Below are positions 1 through 8,481 of a stretch of DNA of 64,000 nucleotides, one piece after another. The translations under genes were made by a program, and so were the position numbers. How positions within the stretch are numbered: the first letter of the stretch is position 1; the number at the start of each line of letters is the position of its first letter. This stretch comes from an uncultured Paracoccus sp. (GTDB lineage: Bacteria > Pseudomonadota > Alphaproteobacteria > Rhodobacterales > Rhodobacteraceae): assembly GCF_947496875.1 (NCBI RefSeq), contig NZ_CANMEH010000002.1, positions 372,001 to 436,000 on the forward strand, in the 5' to 3' direction. The notes beneath the pieces were generated by a model. It worked only from the letters and a program-made list of their open reading frames with translations. It made no database searches and was not told the origin of the DNA.

Positions 1-359
1 TACGGGTGCTCGAGCGGATGGGCGAACACGGGGACGTCCCATTCCTCGGCCAACTGCTCGAGCGCGCCCACATGGTCGAAATGGCCATGCGTCACGATGA
101 TGGCGGCAGGACGTGACCTTTCGCCGAACCGGGCCAAGACCGCACTGCGGATCAGCGGTGCGCTTCCCTTCAGTCCCGTGTCGATCAGCACCCATTCCCG
201 GTCACCGGCGCCCGCCGGACCCCAGAACACCACGTTGACAAGCGCGATGCGCCGATAGGCCAGATCCGGTGCGACCTCGTGCGTATGGTCGTTGCGCGCC
301 GCATCCAGTTCCGGCTGCAGGGCGACAGCCCCATCCGACAGGGGGATCTGTTCGGCCAT
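1..359 (-). CDS. MBL-fold metallo-hydrolase, N-terminal part (runs off the window)
   Basis: The reverse strand reads from an ATG at 359 without a stop to the window edge, giving 119 residues. The metallo-beta-lactamase signature THGHFDHVG lies at about residues 90-98; its His and Asp residues would bind two metal ions. An earlier strand ending in LIDTGLKG is typical of the fold's first half. The fold covers glyoxalase II-like and other hydrolases, so the substrate cannot be named. The gene lies 58 bases downstream of pyrH on the same strand and may be co-transcribed. The C-terminal metal ligands are outside the window. Confidence 0.85.
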   Translation of the reverse strand, partial: MAEQIPLSDGAVALQPELDAARNDHTHEVAPDLAYRRIALVNVVFWGPAGAGDREWVLIDTGLKGSAPLIRSAVLARFGERSRPAAIIVTHGHFDHVGALEQLAEEWDVPVFAHPLEHP

Positions 360-417
360 GTCCACCTCCGCTGGTTGCTGATGGGCAACATCCGGCGGAA
401 TGGAAGGTTCCGGTGTT

Positions 418-1149
418 TCAGCCGTGCACGGTCGTCGATGTCCCCTGCCCCGCGAGGATGCCGCGAAAACCACCCGGCTCGTCCAGCGAGAACACGATGA
501 TCGGCAGGTCGTTGTCGCGGGCCAGGGCAATCGCGCTGGCGTCCATCACCCCCAGGTGCTTCTGCAGCACCTCGTCATAGGTCACCCGCTCGTACCGCTT
601 TGCATCGGCGTGGAACTTGGGGTCCTTGTCGTAGACGCCGTCGACCTTGGTGCCCTTGAAGATCGCCTCGCAATTCATCTCCGACGCGCGCAGCGTGGCG
701 GCGGTGTCGGTGGTGAAATACGGGTTTCCGGTGCCCGCGGCGAAAATGATGATCCGCTTCTTTTCCAGATGACGCACCGCCCGGCGGCGGATGTAGGGCT
801 CCGCGACCTCGTCCATGCGGATCGCGCTGATCACGCGCGTGTGGATGCCCTTGGCCTCCAGCGCCGACTGCATGGCCAGCGCGTTCATCACGGTGGCCAG
901 CATTCCCATGTAATCGGCAGTCGTCCGCTCCATCCCCTGGGCGCTGCCCTGCAGCCCGCGGAAGATGTTGCCGCCGCCGATCACCATGCAGATCTCGACG
1001 CCCAGCCTGTGTACCGATTCCACCTCGTCGGCGATGCGGGCGACGGTCGGCGGATGCAGGCCGTAGCCCTGATCGCCCATCAGCGCCTCGCCCGAGATCT
1101 TCAGCAGCACCCGGGAATAACCCGCCGGGGCGATCAGTGCCTTGTCCAT
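418..1149 (-). CDS. pyrH: UMP kinase (uridylate kinase)
   Basis: This is the bacterial hexameric UMP kinase of the amino-acid-kinase fold, which phosphorylates UMP to UDP in pyrimidine nucleotide synthesis. The 243-residue protein is of normal family length. Family features visible are the N-terminal LLKISGEAL nucleotide loop, GGGNIFRG, and the [16 protein letters not shown] uridylate-binding segment. Two ATGs are adjacent, at 1152 and 1149. The second is preferred because an AGGA lies 5 bases before it. It is divergent from miaA with about 90 bases between starts. The usual partner frr is not downstream; an MBL-fold gene is there instead. Confidence 0.96.
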   Translation of the reverse strand: MDKALIAPAGYSRVLLKISGEALMGDQGYGLHPPTVARIADEVESVHRLGVEICMVIGGGNIFRGLQGSAQGMERTTADYMGMLATVMNALAMQSALEAKGIHTRVISAIRMDEVAEPYIRRRAVRHLEKKRIIIFAAGTGNPYFTTDTAATLRASEMNCEAIFKGTKVDGVYDKDPKFHADAKRYERVTYDEVLQKHLGVMDASAIALARDNDLPIIVFSLDEPGGFRGILAGQGTSTTVHG

Positions 1150-1240
1150 CATCGTCCTGAATCCCCTGCCGCGCTGCGCGCTGTTCCGTCGGGGCGCAAA
1201 ATGTCGCAAAGCGAATGGGTGTTCAACCAAGTGCCTTGCC

Positions 1241-2137
1241 ATGCCTGATCGCCACGAGCTTGCCTCCCGCGTCGATCCGGACCGACACGTGCTGATTGCG
1301 GGGCCGACCGCGTCCGGCAAATCCGGGCTGGCGCTGGCACTCGCGCGCTCTCAGGGTGGCATCGTGGTCAACGCCGACGCATTGCAGGTGTGGTCCTGCT
1401 GGCGGGTGCTGACCGCGCGACCTTCGTCCGTGGATGAGGCTGCAGCCGCCCACGCGCTGTACGGGCACGTGCATCCGGACCAGAGCTATTCGGTGGGCGA
1501 CTGGCTGACCGAGATCGGGACACTGCTGAAAACGGGACAACGCCTGATCATCGTGGGCGGAACAGGGTTGTACCACACCGCGCTTACACGCGGACTCGCG
1601 GTGATCCCGCCGGTGCCGCCCGGTGTCCGTGCACAAGGCGACACCTGGCTGGCGGACGGCGGGCTTGAGGAGATGATCGCGGCGCTGGACCCGCGCACCC
1701 GTGCGCGTCTGGACCTGCGCAACCCCGCCCGTGTCCAGCGCGCGTGGGAGGTGCTGACCGCGACCGGACGCGGGCTGGCCGACTGGCAGGCGGACACGCC
1801 GCCCCCGCTGATTGGTCCCGAGGACGCGACCCGTCTGGTGCTGCATGTCGACCGCGATCGCCTGGCCCGCCGCATCGCGCAGCGCTTTGACCTGATGGTG
1901 CAGCAAGGGGCGCTGGACGAAGTGGCGGCGATGCTGCCGCACTGGGACCCGCGGGCCCAATGGGCCCGCGCCATCGGCGCGGCGGAACTGGCCGGATACC
2001 TGCAGGGCAGGCGCAGCCTGGAGGACGCGCGGGAGCAGTCTGTCGTGGCGACCCGGCAGTATGCCAAATCTCAGCGCATCTGGTTCCGCAACCGGATGCG
2101 CGACTGGACGCGCATCGAAGCGCCATATGACGGCTGA
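1241..2137 (+). CDS. miaA: tRNA dimethylallyltransferase
   Basis: MiaA transfers a dimethylallyl group from DMAPP to N6 of A37 in tRNAs that read codons starting with U. The 298-residue protein has the P-loop GPTASGKS at residues 21-28 and the [11 protein letters not shown] segment that follows the substrate region. The second motif reads NADALQVW instead of the common DSMQVYR, a variant I associate with Rhodobacterales. The frame is open upstream to a TTG at 1142, but that start would overlap pyrH. The ATG at 1241 begins just before the conserved part, although its ribosome site is weak. Confidence 0.94.
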   Translation: MPDRHELASRVDPDRHVLIAGPTASGKSGLALALARSQGGIVVNADALQVWSCWRVLTARPSSVDEAAAAHALYGHVHPDQSYSVGDWLTEIGTLLKTGQRLIIVGGTGLYHTALTRGLAVIPPVPPGVRAQGDTWLADGGLEEMIAALDPRTRARLDLRNPARVQRAWEVLTATGRGLADWQADTPPPLIGPEDATRLVLHVDRDRLARRIAQRFDLMVQQGALDEVAAMLPHWDPRAQWARAIGAAELAGYLQGRRSLEDAREQSVVATRQYAKSQRIWFRNRMRDWTRIEAPYDG

Positions 2138-2179
2138 CCGAAGCGGCGGAACTGAGGCGCAGTGCCCTAACCGGCCCGT

Positions 2180-2239
2180 CCGAAGGTCACCCGCGCTTCG
2201 GTCAGGCGCCGCACATGCATGGCGCCCGGTGCATGTGCG
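2180..2239. other. Two perfect hairpins between convergent miaA and rlmE
   Basis: Hairpin one pairs CCGAAG with CTTCGG (2180-2201, 10-base loop). Hairpin two pairs 10 bases at 2210-2219 with 2230-2239 across a 10-base loop. They lie after the miaA stop at 2137 and before the rlmE stop at 2266. Neither is followed by a T-run on either strand. They are best read as a possible bidirectional transcription end that lacks the usual U-tract. Confidence 0.45.
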
Positions 2240-2265
2240 AAACCCACCAGCACGCCGGGGCCGTG

Positions 2266-3030
2266 TCAGGACACCTGGGCTGCCGCCTCCTCGGGCAAGC
2301 GACCGCGGAATCCCTGAGCAACGACGAATTTCTCGGACGAGTCCGAGCGGCTCGCCGGCGGCTTGACGTTCGCGACCTTGTCAAAGCGCTGTTTCAGCAA
2401 GGTCTGCAGACCGGTCTCCGCCCCACCGGCAAGGACCTTGGCGACAAAGGTGCCGCCGGGTACCAGCACATCGAAGGCGAAGGCCGCAGCGGCCTCCACC
2501 AGTGCGACGATCCGGATATGATCGGTGTTCTTGTGCCCCGACGCCGACGCCGCCATGTCGGACATCACGACGTCCGCCGCCCCGCCCAGCCAAGCCTTCA
2601 CCTTGGCGTCCGCATCGTCGGACAGGAAGTCCAGGCGGTGGATGTCCGCACCCGGGATGGGGTCGACCTCCTGCAGGTCGATGCCCAGCACCGTGCCGCG
2701 GGCCTGACCGCTGACATCACCGAGCGCGTTGACCCGACGGACAGCGACCTGGCACCACCCGCCGGGGGCACAGCCCAGATCCACGACCCGTGCCCCAGGC
2801 ACCAGGAACCGGTACTTGTCATCCAGTTCGAGGATCTTGTAGGCGGCCCGGCCCCGGTAGCCTTCCCGCTTGGCGCGGGTCACGTAGGGATCATTCAGCT
2901 GCCGCTCCAGCCAGAGCGTGCTGGACAGCTTGCGGCCCTTGGCCGACTTGACTCGCACCCGCAGGTCGCGCTGACCGCGGCCAGAGCTCTTGCGGACCCG
3001 GTCACCCGGCTTTTTCGGTCCGTCAGCCAT
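2266..3030 (-). CDS. rlmE: 23S rRNA (uridine-2'-O-)-methyltransferase RlmE/RrmJ
   Basis: RlmE methylates the 2'-O of U2552 in the A-loop of 23S rRNA, using SAM, late in large-subunit assembly. In the 254-residue protein the SAM site DLGCAPGGW is at residues 84-92. The family's catalytic K-D-K-E tetrad fits K65, D158 (in VMSDMA), K198 and E233. A basic N-terminal extension of about 30 residues may help bind RNA. The start ATG overlaps the stop of the upstream Ppx/GppA gene by one base (TGATG), so the two are translationally coupled. Confidence 0.96.
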   Translation of the reverse strand: MADGPKKPGDRVRKSSGRGQRDLRVRVKSAKGRKLSSTLWLERQLNDPYVTRAKREGYRGRAAYKILELDDKYRFLVPGARVVDLGCAPGGWCQVAVRRVNALGDVSGQARGTVLGIDLQEVDPIPGADIHRLDFLSDDADAKVKAWLGGAADVVMSDMAASASGHKNTDHIRIVALVEAAAAFAFDVLVPGGTFVAKVLAGGAETGLQTLLKQRFDKVANVKPPASRSDSSEKFVVAQGFRGRLPEEAAAQVS

Positions 3031-4154
3031 CAGGCGACCCCCTGCAGGGTTTCTGGCCTGAGCACCCCGTCCCGCACCATCTGGGCATACAGCAGCCCTT
3101 CGCGCAGGCCACGATCCGCCACCGACAAGCGGTTCGTGGGCCAGATCCGCATCAGCGTCTGCAGGATCGCGGCACCCGACATGATCAACGCGTGGCGTTC
3201 GCGGCCGATGCGGGGATCGGCCCGCCGGCCTTCTGGGCCCAGCAGCAGGTAATCGCGGATCACCCTGTCGATCTGCGTCGTGGTCATGGTCAGCCCGTCC
3301 ACCTTTGTCCGGTCATAGCGTTTCAGGCCCAGATAGCTGGCGGCCACGGTGGTCACCGTCCCCGAGGTGCCGATGATCTGGAAATTGTCGGCCGCGCGTC
3401 CTGCGGTGACATAGGGCAGGAAGTCGCTCAACATCTCCTCGAAGTGCCAGCTCATCAGCGCGAACCGGCCGGAGTCGTCCTCGACATCCGCAAACTGGTC
3501 GCGCAGCGTGGCCACGCCTAGCGGGACGCTGATCCAGTCGACGACGCGGGCGGCGCCGGGCTTCGGATCCCTGAAGCCATCGCCCAGCGCCATGATGGCC
3601 CGCGCGCGCTCGCGCGGCTCGACGTCGCTGACATCGATCCAGACCAGTTCCGTCGAACCGCCGCCGATGTCGACGATCAGCAGCTGTTCGGATTGGGCGC
3701 TGACCAGCGGAGCGCAGGATATGACCGCCAGCCGTGCCTCTTCTTCCGGCTGGATGATCTCGATCGGCAGCCCCGTTTCGCGGCGGATGGTGCGCATGAA
3801 ATCCCGGCTGTTGCGGGCCCGGCGGCATGCCTCGGTCGCCACCAGTCGCATCCGGATCACGCCGTGGTTTTCCAGCTTTCGCCGGCAGACCTGCAGCGCA
3901 TGCACGGTCCGCGCCATCGACTGGCGCGACAACCGCCCGGACGCTTCCAGTCCAAGCCCAAGCTGAACGGGCTTGGAGAAACTGTCGATCACCTGGAACT
4001 GACTGCCCGAAGGGCGGGCGATCAGCATCCGGCAACTGTTCGTGCCTAGATCGAGAGCCGCATAGAGCGTGCTCTCGTCAGGCTGGCGGGCGGCGGCAGG
4101 CTCGACCGATGTTTTCGGGAACGCGTCCGCACCCGCAGGACGCCTGGGCGTCAT
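3030..4154 (-). CDS. Ppx/GppA family exopolyphosphatase/phosphatase
   Basis: This 374-residue protein belongs to the ASKHA-fold Ppx/GppA family, which cleaves inorganic polyphosphate and/or pppGpp. The phosphate-1 loop [12 protein letters not shown] lies at about residues 33-44, and the second loop [12 protein letters not shown] near residue 165. The first 30 residues are a Pro/Ala-rich extension that is poorly conserved in the family. It lacks the C-terminal HD-like domain of long enterobacterial Ppx, as alphaproteobacterial members often do. Whether polyphosphate or pppGpp is the main substrate cannot be told from sequence. It is the first gene of a two-gene unit with rlmE. Confidence 0.9.
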   Translation of the reverse strand: MTPRRPAGADAFPKTSVEPAAARQPDESTLYAALDLGTNSCRMLIARPSGSQFQVIDSFSKPVQLGLGLEASGRLSRQSMARTVHALQVCRRKLENHGVIRMRLVATEACRRARNSRDFMRTIRRETGLPIEIIQPEEEARLAVISCAPLVSAQSEQLLIVDIGGGSTELVWIDVSDVEPRERARAIMALGDGFRDPKPGAARVVDWISVPLGVATLRDQFADVEDDSGRFALMSWHFEEMLSDFLPYVTAGRAADNFQIIGTSGTVTTVAASYLGLKRYDRTKVDGLTMTTTQIDRVIRDYLLLGPEGRRADPRIGRERHALIMSGAAILQTLMRIWPTNRLSVADRGLREGLLYAQMVRDGVLRPETLQGVA

Positions 4155-4250
4155 CGCAACGCCCTCCGATAGTGAGTTGCCTTGAAGGTAGCCACGGCCC
4201 GCGTCGGGTTCAACCCTTGCACAAGCCGGCCTTGCACAAGCTGGACACGA

Positions 4251-4274
4251 AAAAGGGGGCCTGCCGGCCCCCTT
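4251..4274 (-). terminator. Rho-independent terminator, minus strand
   Basis: GGGGGCC (4255-4261) pairs perfectly with GGCCCCC (4266-4272) across a TGCC loop. The five A's at 4250-4254 become a TTTTT run on the minus strand. The orientation says that something upstream on the minus strand (above 4275) is transcribed and ends here, about 100 bases before the Ppx/GppA start. Confidence 0.85.
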
Positions 4275-4446
4275 CTATGCGAAATTCGACAGCGGCGCTG
4301 CGACCGCGGCCGTGTTACTGAAGTGTGCCAGGCCGGCATGCCGTTCCGCGAGACCGCGCCCTTGGCCTCCCGTGAGGAACGGGCGTGCCCCTTCACCTGG
4401 CATCGCTTCATGCAGGGCAGGCTCGCGGCACCGGAGAGCGGCCCTG
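4251..4446 (-). ncRNA. Candidate structured small RNA (possible 6S-like), minus strand
   Basis: On the minus strand this segment ends in a strong intrinsic terminator and holds several perfect inverted repeats. These are GCAGGGC/GCCCTGC (4440-4446 with 4412-4418), CCGCGAG/CTCGCGG (an outer stem, about 75 bases apart) and the small hairpin CCCGT/ACGGG. A long bulged rod with an inner hairpin and a 3' terminator resembles 6S RNA, but I cannot confirm that family by eye. The alternative is a 65-residue ORF (4275-4472) that stops 2 bases before the terminator stem. I recognise no homologue for it and see no clear promoter. Confidence 0.4.
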
Positions 4447-4483
4447 CTGGTCGTCGCTAGGTCCGATGCCACGGCGGCCCGGC

Positions 4484-4512
4484 TTGCAGCAGCGGCATCG
4501 GTGTCCTAGACC
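4484..4512 (+). promoter_or_regulatory. Candidate sigma-70-type promoter for the 4534 gene and VWA gene
   Basis: TTGCAG at 4484-4489 and TAGACC at 4507-4512 are separated by 17 bases. The predicted transcription start would be about 15 bases before the ATG at 4534. The -10 box matches only moderately. Confidence 0.4.
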
Positions 4513-4533
4513 GCGCCAAGCCCGGAGCATCGC

Positions 4534-4704
4534 ATGATCATCGTCGCAGCCATCATTCTTGGCGCCTTTCTTGGCGACCGTCGGGCCCGCAGCATCGGCG
4601 GCAACGGCAAGGACCGGATGCAATATGCCGCCGCCCACGCCTTGGGCTTTGCCGTACTCGGGTTGTTCCTGACCATCATCATCGACCGCCTGATGAGGGG
4701 CTGA
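4534..4704 (+). CDS. Small membrane protein, 56 aa
   Basis: The ORF encodes 56 residues with two hydrophobic stretches. The N-terminal one begins MIIVAAIILGAFLGD; the second, near the C-terminus, reads LGFAVLGLFLTIIIDRL. A short polar loop (RRARSIGGNGKDRMQYAAA) joins them. GGAG lies 7 bases before the ATG. It ends one base before the ATG of the VWA gene, so the pair is almost certainly one operon. From memory, similar small proteins precede this VWA gene in Rhodobacteraceae, where some are labelled 'apolipoprotein acyltransferase' without good reason. The function is unknown; it may anchor or partner the VWA protein. Confidence 0.8.
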   Translation: MIIVAAIILGAFLGDRRARSIGGNGKDRMQYAAAHALGFAVLGLFLTIIIDRLMRG

Positions 4705-4705
4705 G

Positions 4706-5887
4706 ATGTTCAGGCCGTTCCTCGATGCGTTGCGCCGGCAGGGGGTTCCGGTCAGCCTGCGCGAATGGCTGGACCTGATGGGCGCGATGCAGGCGGAGAT
4801 CGCCGGCTGGTCGGTCGATGATTTCTACACGCTGTCCCGCGTTGTGCTGGTCAAGGACGAACGTCACATCGACCGGTTCGACCGGGCCTTCTCCGAAAGC
4901 TTTGCGGGGCTGGAGACGGTCCCGGTCGAGGCCCTCGTCAGCGAGACCGCCCTGCCGCGGGAGTGGCTGGAGAAGCTGGCCGAAAAGCTGCTGACCGACG
5001 CGGAAAAGGCGCAGGTCGACGGCACCGGCAGCTTCGAGGCGCTGATGGAAAAGCTGCGCGAACGCCTGGCCGAACAGCAGAAGCGTCATCAGGGCGGCAG
5101 CAAGTGGATCGGGACCGCCGGCACCTCGCCCTTCGGTGCCTACGGGTACAACCCGGAAGGGGTGCGGATCGGCCAGCACGAAAGCCGTCACAGGCGTGCG
5201 GTCAAGGTCTGGGACAAGCGGGAATTCCGCGATTTCGACGACCGCGTCGAACTGGGCACCCGCAACATCAAGGTCGCGTTGAAACGCCTGCGCGAATGGG
5301 CGCGGCATGGCGCGGCAGAGGAACTGGACCTGCCCGGAACGATCCGGGCCACGGCCGATCACGGCTATATCGACGTGCAGACCCGCCCCGAACGGCGCAA
5401 CGCCGTCAAGGTGCTGCTGTTCATGGACGTGGGCGGCAGCATGGACGACCATGTCAGGATCGTCGACGAGCTGTTCTCCGCGGCCCGCGCCGAGTTCAAG
5501 CACTTGGAACATTACTATTTCCACAACTGCCTGTACGAAGGCGTGTGGCAGGACAACCGTCGCCGCTGGGATGCGCAGACGCCCACCTGGGACGTGCTGC
5601 ATCGGTTCGGCCGCGACTACAAATGCATTTTCGTGGGCGATGCCTCGATGTCCCCGTACGAGATCGTAGCGCCCGGGGGCGCGAACGAACACTGGAATCC
5701 GGAACCCGGCGAGTTGTGGTTGCGGCGCGCCGCCGAAACATGGCCGGACCATGTGTGGCTGAACCCCGTGCCCGAACGGCTGTGGGGGCACACGCCGTCG
5801 ATCGGCATGATCGGCGCGCTGTTCGAGAACCAGATGATGCCGCTGACGCTCGAGGGGCTGACCCGCGCGATGCGCGTGCTCGGGTGA
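4706..5887 (+). CDS. VWA domain-containing CoxE-like protein
   Basis: This 393-residue protein matches the CoxE-like von Willebrand factor A family. Members often work with MoxR-type AAA ATPases in assembling or activating other proteins. The C-terminal half carries the metal-ion-dependent adhesion site: MDVGGSMDDH starts the VWA domain, with the first metal-binding Asp near residue 241. It follows the DxGxS variant rather than DxSxS. No signal peptide or membrane segment is visible, so the protein is likely cytoplasmic. No MoxR gene is adjacent here; only the small membrane protein precedes it. The client protein is unknown. Confidence 0.88.
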   Translation: MFRPFLDALRRQGVPVSLREWLDLMGAMQAEIAGWSVDDFYTLSRVVLVKDERHIDRFDRAFSESFAGLETVPVEALVSETALPREWLEKLAEKLLTDAEKAQVDGTGSFEALMEKLRERLAEQQKRHQGGSKWIGTAGTSPFGAYGYNPEGVRIGQHESRHRRAVKVWDKREFRDFDDRVELGTRNIKVALKRLREWARHGAAEELDLPGTIRATADHGYIDVQTRPERRNAVKVLLFMDVGGSMDDHVRIVDELFSAARAEFKHLEHYYFHNCLYEGVWQDNRRRWDAQTPTWDVLHRFGRDYKCIFVGDASMSPYEIVAPGGANEHWNPEPGELWLRRAAETWPDHVWLNPVPERLWGHTPSIGMIGALFENQMMPLTLEGLTRAMRVLG

Positions 5888-6179
5888 TGTCCGGTCCGGG
5901 GCAGACCGGATGTTCCCCGCGGCGGTGAGGGCGTTGGCCATTCTGGCGCTGCGAGGTTCCTGCATGGCCGCTTTACGGCGGCGATTCTGGCGGGCGCGCT
6001 GATCTGGGTGGCCGTGTATTCAAGTCCAGCATGGCATTCGGGGCAAACCTGCAGGCGGCGGCTGACCGCGCCGGATCTGCGCTAGGGTTGGTCGCCGCAC
6101 CGCAGTTGCACAGGAGTGGCGGCCCGGTCGTCCCGCAGCACCGATTGACGCCGGACATCCGACCGCCCACATCAGGTCC

Positions 6180-6896
6180 ATGATCAAGTTCCTGCCGATC
6201 CTGCTGATCGTCCTCTACGCCGTCGGCATGTGGCTGTTTTCGGCCTGGCGGCTGAAGCACGAACTTGACAGCAAATCGACACCGCTGGACGAACCGCGGA
6301 TGAAGGACATGCTGGCCCGGCTGGGCGCCGCCATGGACTTGCCGCCGGTCCGCGCCTTCGTCTACGAGATCGCGCCGGTGAACGGGCTGGCGGCCCCGGA
6401 TGGTCGGGTCTTCCTGACCCGTGGCTTTCTGGACCAGCTGGCCCGGGATCGCGTCACCGAGGCCGAGCTGGCGTCGGTGATCGCACATGAACTGGGCCAC
6501 GTTGCCCATGGTCATGCTCGACGTCGCATGCTCGACTTTGCCGGCCAGAACGTGATCCGCACCGTGCTGGCAGGCGTGCTCGGACGGTTCCTGCCGGGGA
6601 TCGGGCACTGGCTCGGCGCGCTGGTTGCCAGTGCCGTCGCCGCCCGCCTGTCCCGCCAGGACGAGTACGAGGCCGATGCGTTTGCCGCCGCGCTGATGGT
6701 CAAGGCGGGCTTGGGCACCGGACCGCAGAAATCCCTGCTGCAACGTCTGGGCAAGCTGACCGGATCGGGCGGCAGGGGACCGGTCGCCTGGCTCGCGTCG
6801 CATCCGGCGACCGATCGCCGCATCGCCGCGATCGAGATGCTCGAGGAGCGCTGGCAGCAACGCCACAGCGGCGATTCCGATCGGGCCCCCAACTGA
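6180..6896 (+). CDS. M48 family zinc metallopeptidase
   Basis: This 238-residue membrane-associated protease has one clear N-terminal hydrophobic segment (residues 3-22), then the M48 catalytic domain. The zinc motif HELGH is at residues 103-107. A third ligand is the Glu in DEYEADAFA, and SHPATDRRIAAIE near the end is typical of the family. A second hydrophobic stretch follows HELGH (VIRTVLAGVLGRF). It resembles HtpX/LoiP/BepA-type quality-control proteases but lacks the TPR repeats of BepA. The 290 bases upstream hold no convincing gene, only an open frame continuing past the VWA stop without a start codon. Confidence 0.92.
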   Translation: MIKFLPILLIVLYAVGMWLFSAWRLKHELDSKSTPLDEPRMKDMLARLGAAMDLPPVRAFVYEIAPVNGLAAPDGRVFLTRGFLDQLARDRVTEAELASVIAHELGHVAHGHARRRMLDFAGQNVIRTVLAGVLGRFLPGIGHWLGALVASAVAARLSRQDEYEADAFAAALMVKAGLGTGPQKSLLQRLGKLTGSGGRGPVAWLASHPATDRRIAAIEMLEERWQQRHSGDSDRAPN

Positions 6897-6906
6897 CGAT
6901 CCTGCC

Positions 6907-6929
6907 GCCGTCCCGCGCGTCGCGACGGC
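6907..6929. terminator. GC-rich hairpin between convergent genes
   Basis: GCCGT and CGCG pair with CGCG and ACGGC across a CGT loop with a two-base bulge. It lies 11 bases after the M48 stop and 46 bases before the haemoglobin stop. There is no T-run, so its use as a terminator is only suggested by position. Confidence 0.35.
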
Positions 6930-6974
6930 ATCCGCCTAGTCATCAGTCTGCGCGCGCCCCCAGGGTCGGACTGA

Positions 6975-7376
6975 TCACCGCAGCAGCGGCGGGCCGTCGG
7001 CCGCACCCGAAGCGCGCACCCCCATGCGCAGCCCCGCGCCGATCCGGTGGGCCAGCGCCGACCAGGACCGCGCGGTGTCCGGCGGCAGGGTCCGGATCAG
7101 CGTGGCGTCGAACAGCGCCAGCCAGTGTTCGAAATGCTCGGGGCGCACATCGCCCGCAGCGCGATGGACCTGCATCGGATTGCCGTCATAGCTGCGGTCG
7201 CCGAGAATCGCGTTGCGCCAGAAACTGGCGATCCGCGCCTCGTGCGCTGGCCAGTCGGTGACATGGGCGGCAAAGACCGGACCCAGCACCTCGTGTCGAC
7301 GAACCGCGGCGTAGAACACGGTCACGACGCGGTCGATCTGCGCGGCGGTCAGCGGAAAGCGGGGCGGCATCGTCAT
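6975..7376 (-). CDS. Group III truncated haemoglobin
   Basis: The 133-residue protein is a group III (P) truncated globin of the 2-on-2 fold, which binds haem and diatomic gases. The helix-B tyrosine is Tyr22 in VFYAAV. The probable haem-ligating histidine is His81 in PEHFEHWLALFD. ASFWRNAILGD and YDGNPMQVH are also family signatures. The physiological role of group III members is not settled; peroxide or NO chemistry has been suggested for some. It follows nagZ by 31 bases on the same strand and may be read through from that operon. Confidence 0.92.
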   Translation of the reverse strand: MTMPPRFPLTAAQIDRVVTVFYAAVRRHEVLGPVFAAHVTDWPAHEARIASFWRNAILGDRSYDGNPMQVHRAAGDVRPEHFEHWLALFDATLIRTLPPDTARSWSALAHRIGAGLRMGVRASGAADGPPLLR

Positions 7377-7407
7377 GCCCGCAATGTGGCCCCCGTCCCC
7401 GCCCGGA

Positions 7408-8481
7408 TCAACCGCGGGCGGGTTGAACCAGCCGCTGCAATTCGTCGCGCAGCGCGGCCGGGTCGGTCTGATCCGGTGATCGGCGCTGGTCCAACGCCGC
7501 CGCCGCGCGGGCTGCAGAAGCGGGGGTCATCAACCCGACCGTGGCGACCACCGCCGCGAATTCATCCCGCGACGCGTTGCAATGCAGCACCAGATCGCAG
7601 CCGGCGGCCAGCGCGGCGGCGGCGCGTTCCGCCGGGCTGCCCGCGAGCGCGTTCATGCCGATATCATCGCTCATCAGCAGACCGCCGAAACCGATCCTTT
7701 CGCGGATCAGGGTGATCACGGGCGGGGATGCCGTCGCCGGCCGGTCGTCGAGCGCGGTCAGCCGGACATGCGCCGTCATCCCGATCGGCAGATCCGACAG
7801 GGCCCGAAACGGGACGAAGTCGGTGTCCTCCAGCTCATCCATCGGCACGTCCACGCAGGGCAGCTCATGGTGGCTGTCCACGCGGCCCCGGCCATGGCCC
7901 GGCATGTGCTTGACGACGGGCAGGACGCCCGCGGCGAGGAGCCCGGCAGCGGCGGCGCGCCCCATCCGGGTGACGGTTTCCGCATCCTGCCCGAGGCAGC
8001 GATTGCGCAGGAACGGATGCGTCTCCGCGCGGGCGATATCGAGGCAGGGCGCGGCCGTGCAGTCGATGCCCGAGTCGCGCAGTTCCCCGCCCATCAGCCG
8101 GTGCCGCAACTCGACGGCCCGGGCGCCGTCGGCGGCGCTGTCCAGGGGCGCGGGCCAGTCTGTCCAGTGCGGGCTGCGCAGCCGCTGCACCCGGCCACCT
8201 TCCTGATCGGTCATCACCACGGCAGCGCGGCCGACCGCATCGCGAAGATCATCCGTCAGCCGGCGCAGCTGCGCCGGGTTGTCGACATTCCGGTCGAAGA
8301 GGATGAAGCCCCAGGGATCGGCCTCGCGCAGGAATGCCCGCTCGTCGGGACCGAGCGTCAGCCCCTCGACGCCAAGGATGGTCGCGCCATGGACAGACGC
8401 GGCCGTACCGAACGCAGGCGCCCCGTCGCGGGACGACGGGGCGGCGGGTCGCGTTATGGTCCGATCGGCGGCGCCGCTCAC
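7408..8481 (-). CDS. nagZ: Beta-N-acetylhexosaminidase (family 3 glycosidase)
   Basis: NagZ removes N-acetylglucosamine from anhydro-muropeptides during peptidoglycan recycling in the cytoplasm. The 357-residue reading has the GH3 loop KHMPGHGRGRVDSHHELP, whose Asp-His pair is the unusual NagZ acid/base. SDDIGMNAL holds the catalytic nucleophile Asp. WGFILFDRNV and TDQEGGRVQRL are further family motifs. The chosen start is a GTG at 8481 that overlaps the stop of the upstream SPOR gene (GTGA). No ATG lies between it and the conserved start of the domain, about 35 residues later. In related genomes scpA/scpB usually follow; here a haemoglobin gene does. Confidence 0.93.
   Translation of the reverse strand: MSGAADRTITRPAAPSSRDGAPAFGTAASVHGATILGVEGLTLGPDERAFLREADPWGFILFDRNVDNPAQLRRLTDDLRDAVGRAAVVMTDQEGGRVQRLRSPHWTDWPAPLDSAADGARAVELRHRLMGGELRDSGIDCTAAPCLDIARAETHPFLRNRCLGQDAETVTRMGRAAAAGLLAAGVLPVVKHMPGHGRGRVDSHHELPCVDVPMDELEDTDFVPFRALSDLPIGMTAHVRLTALDDRPATASPPVITLIRERIGFGGLLMSDDIGMNALAGSPAERAAAALAAGCDLVLHCNASRDEFAAVVATVGLMTPASAARAAAALDQRRSPDQTDPAALRDELQRLVQPARG

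Larger units (their letters stand above)
4155..4533. other. 379-base stretch without a recognised gene
   Basis: This gap separates the divergent Ppx/GppA gene and the 4534 small gene. It holds a minus-strand terminator (4251-4274), several inverted repeats ahead of it on the minus strand (described separately), and a plausible plus-strand promoter (4484-4512). No tRNA or known RNA family signature could be confirmed by eye. Confidence 0.7.

Noticed and set aside
4200..4225. tRNA-like T-arm (a GGGTTCAACCC stretch)
   Set aside because: There is no acceptor stem, anticodon arm or CCA-side partner nearby.
4151..4411. 86-codon minus-strand ORF upstream of the phosphatase gene
   Set aside because: It runs through a strong terminator and has a composition unlike a protein.
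5888..6084. Open frame continuing after the VWA stop with a hydrophobic stretch (FTAAILAGALIWVAVY)
   Set aside because: It has no ATG, GTG or TTG start and no ribosome site; stop read-through is possible in principle, but nothing supports it.
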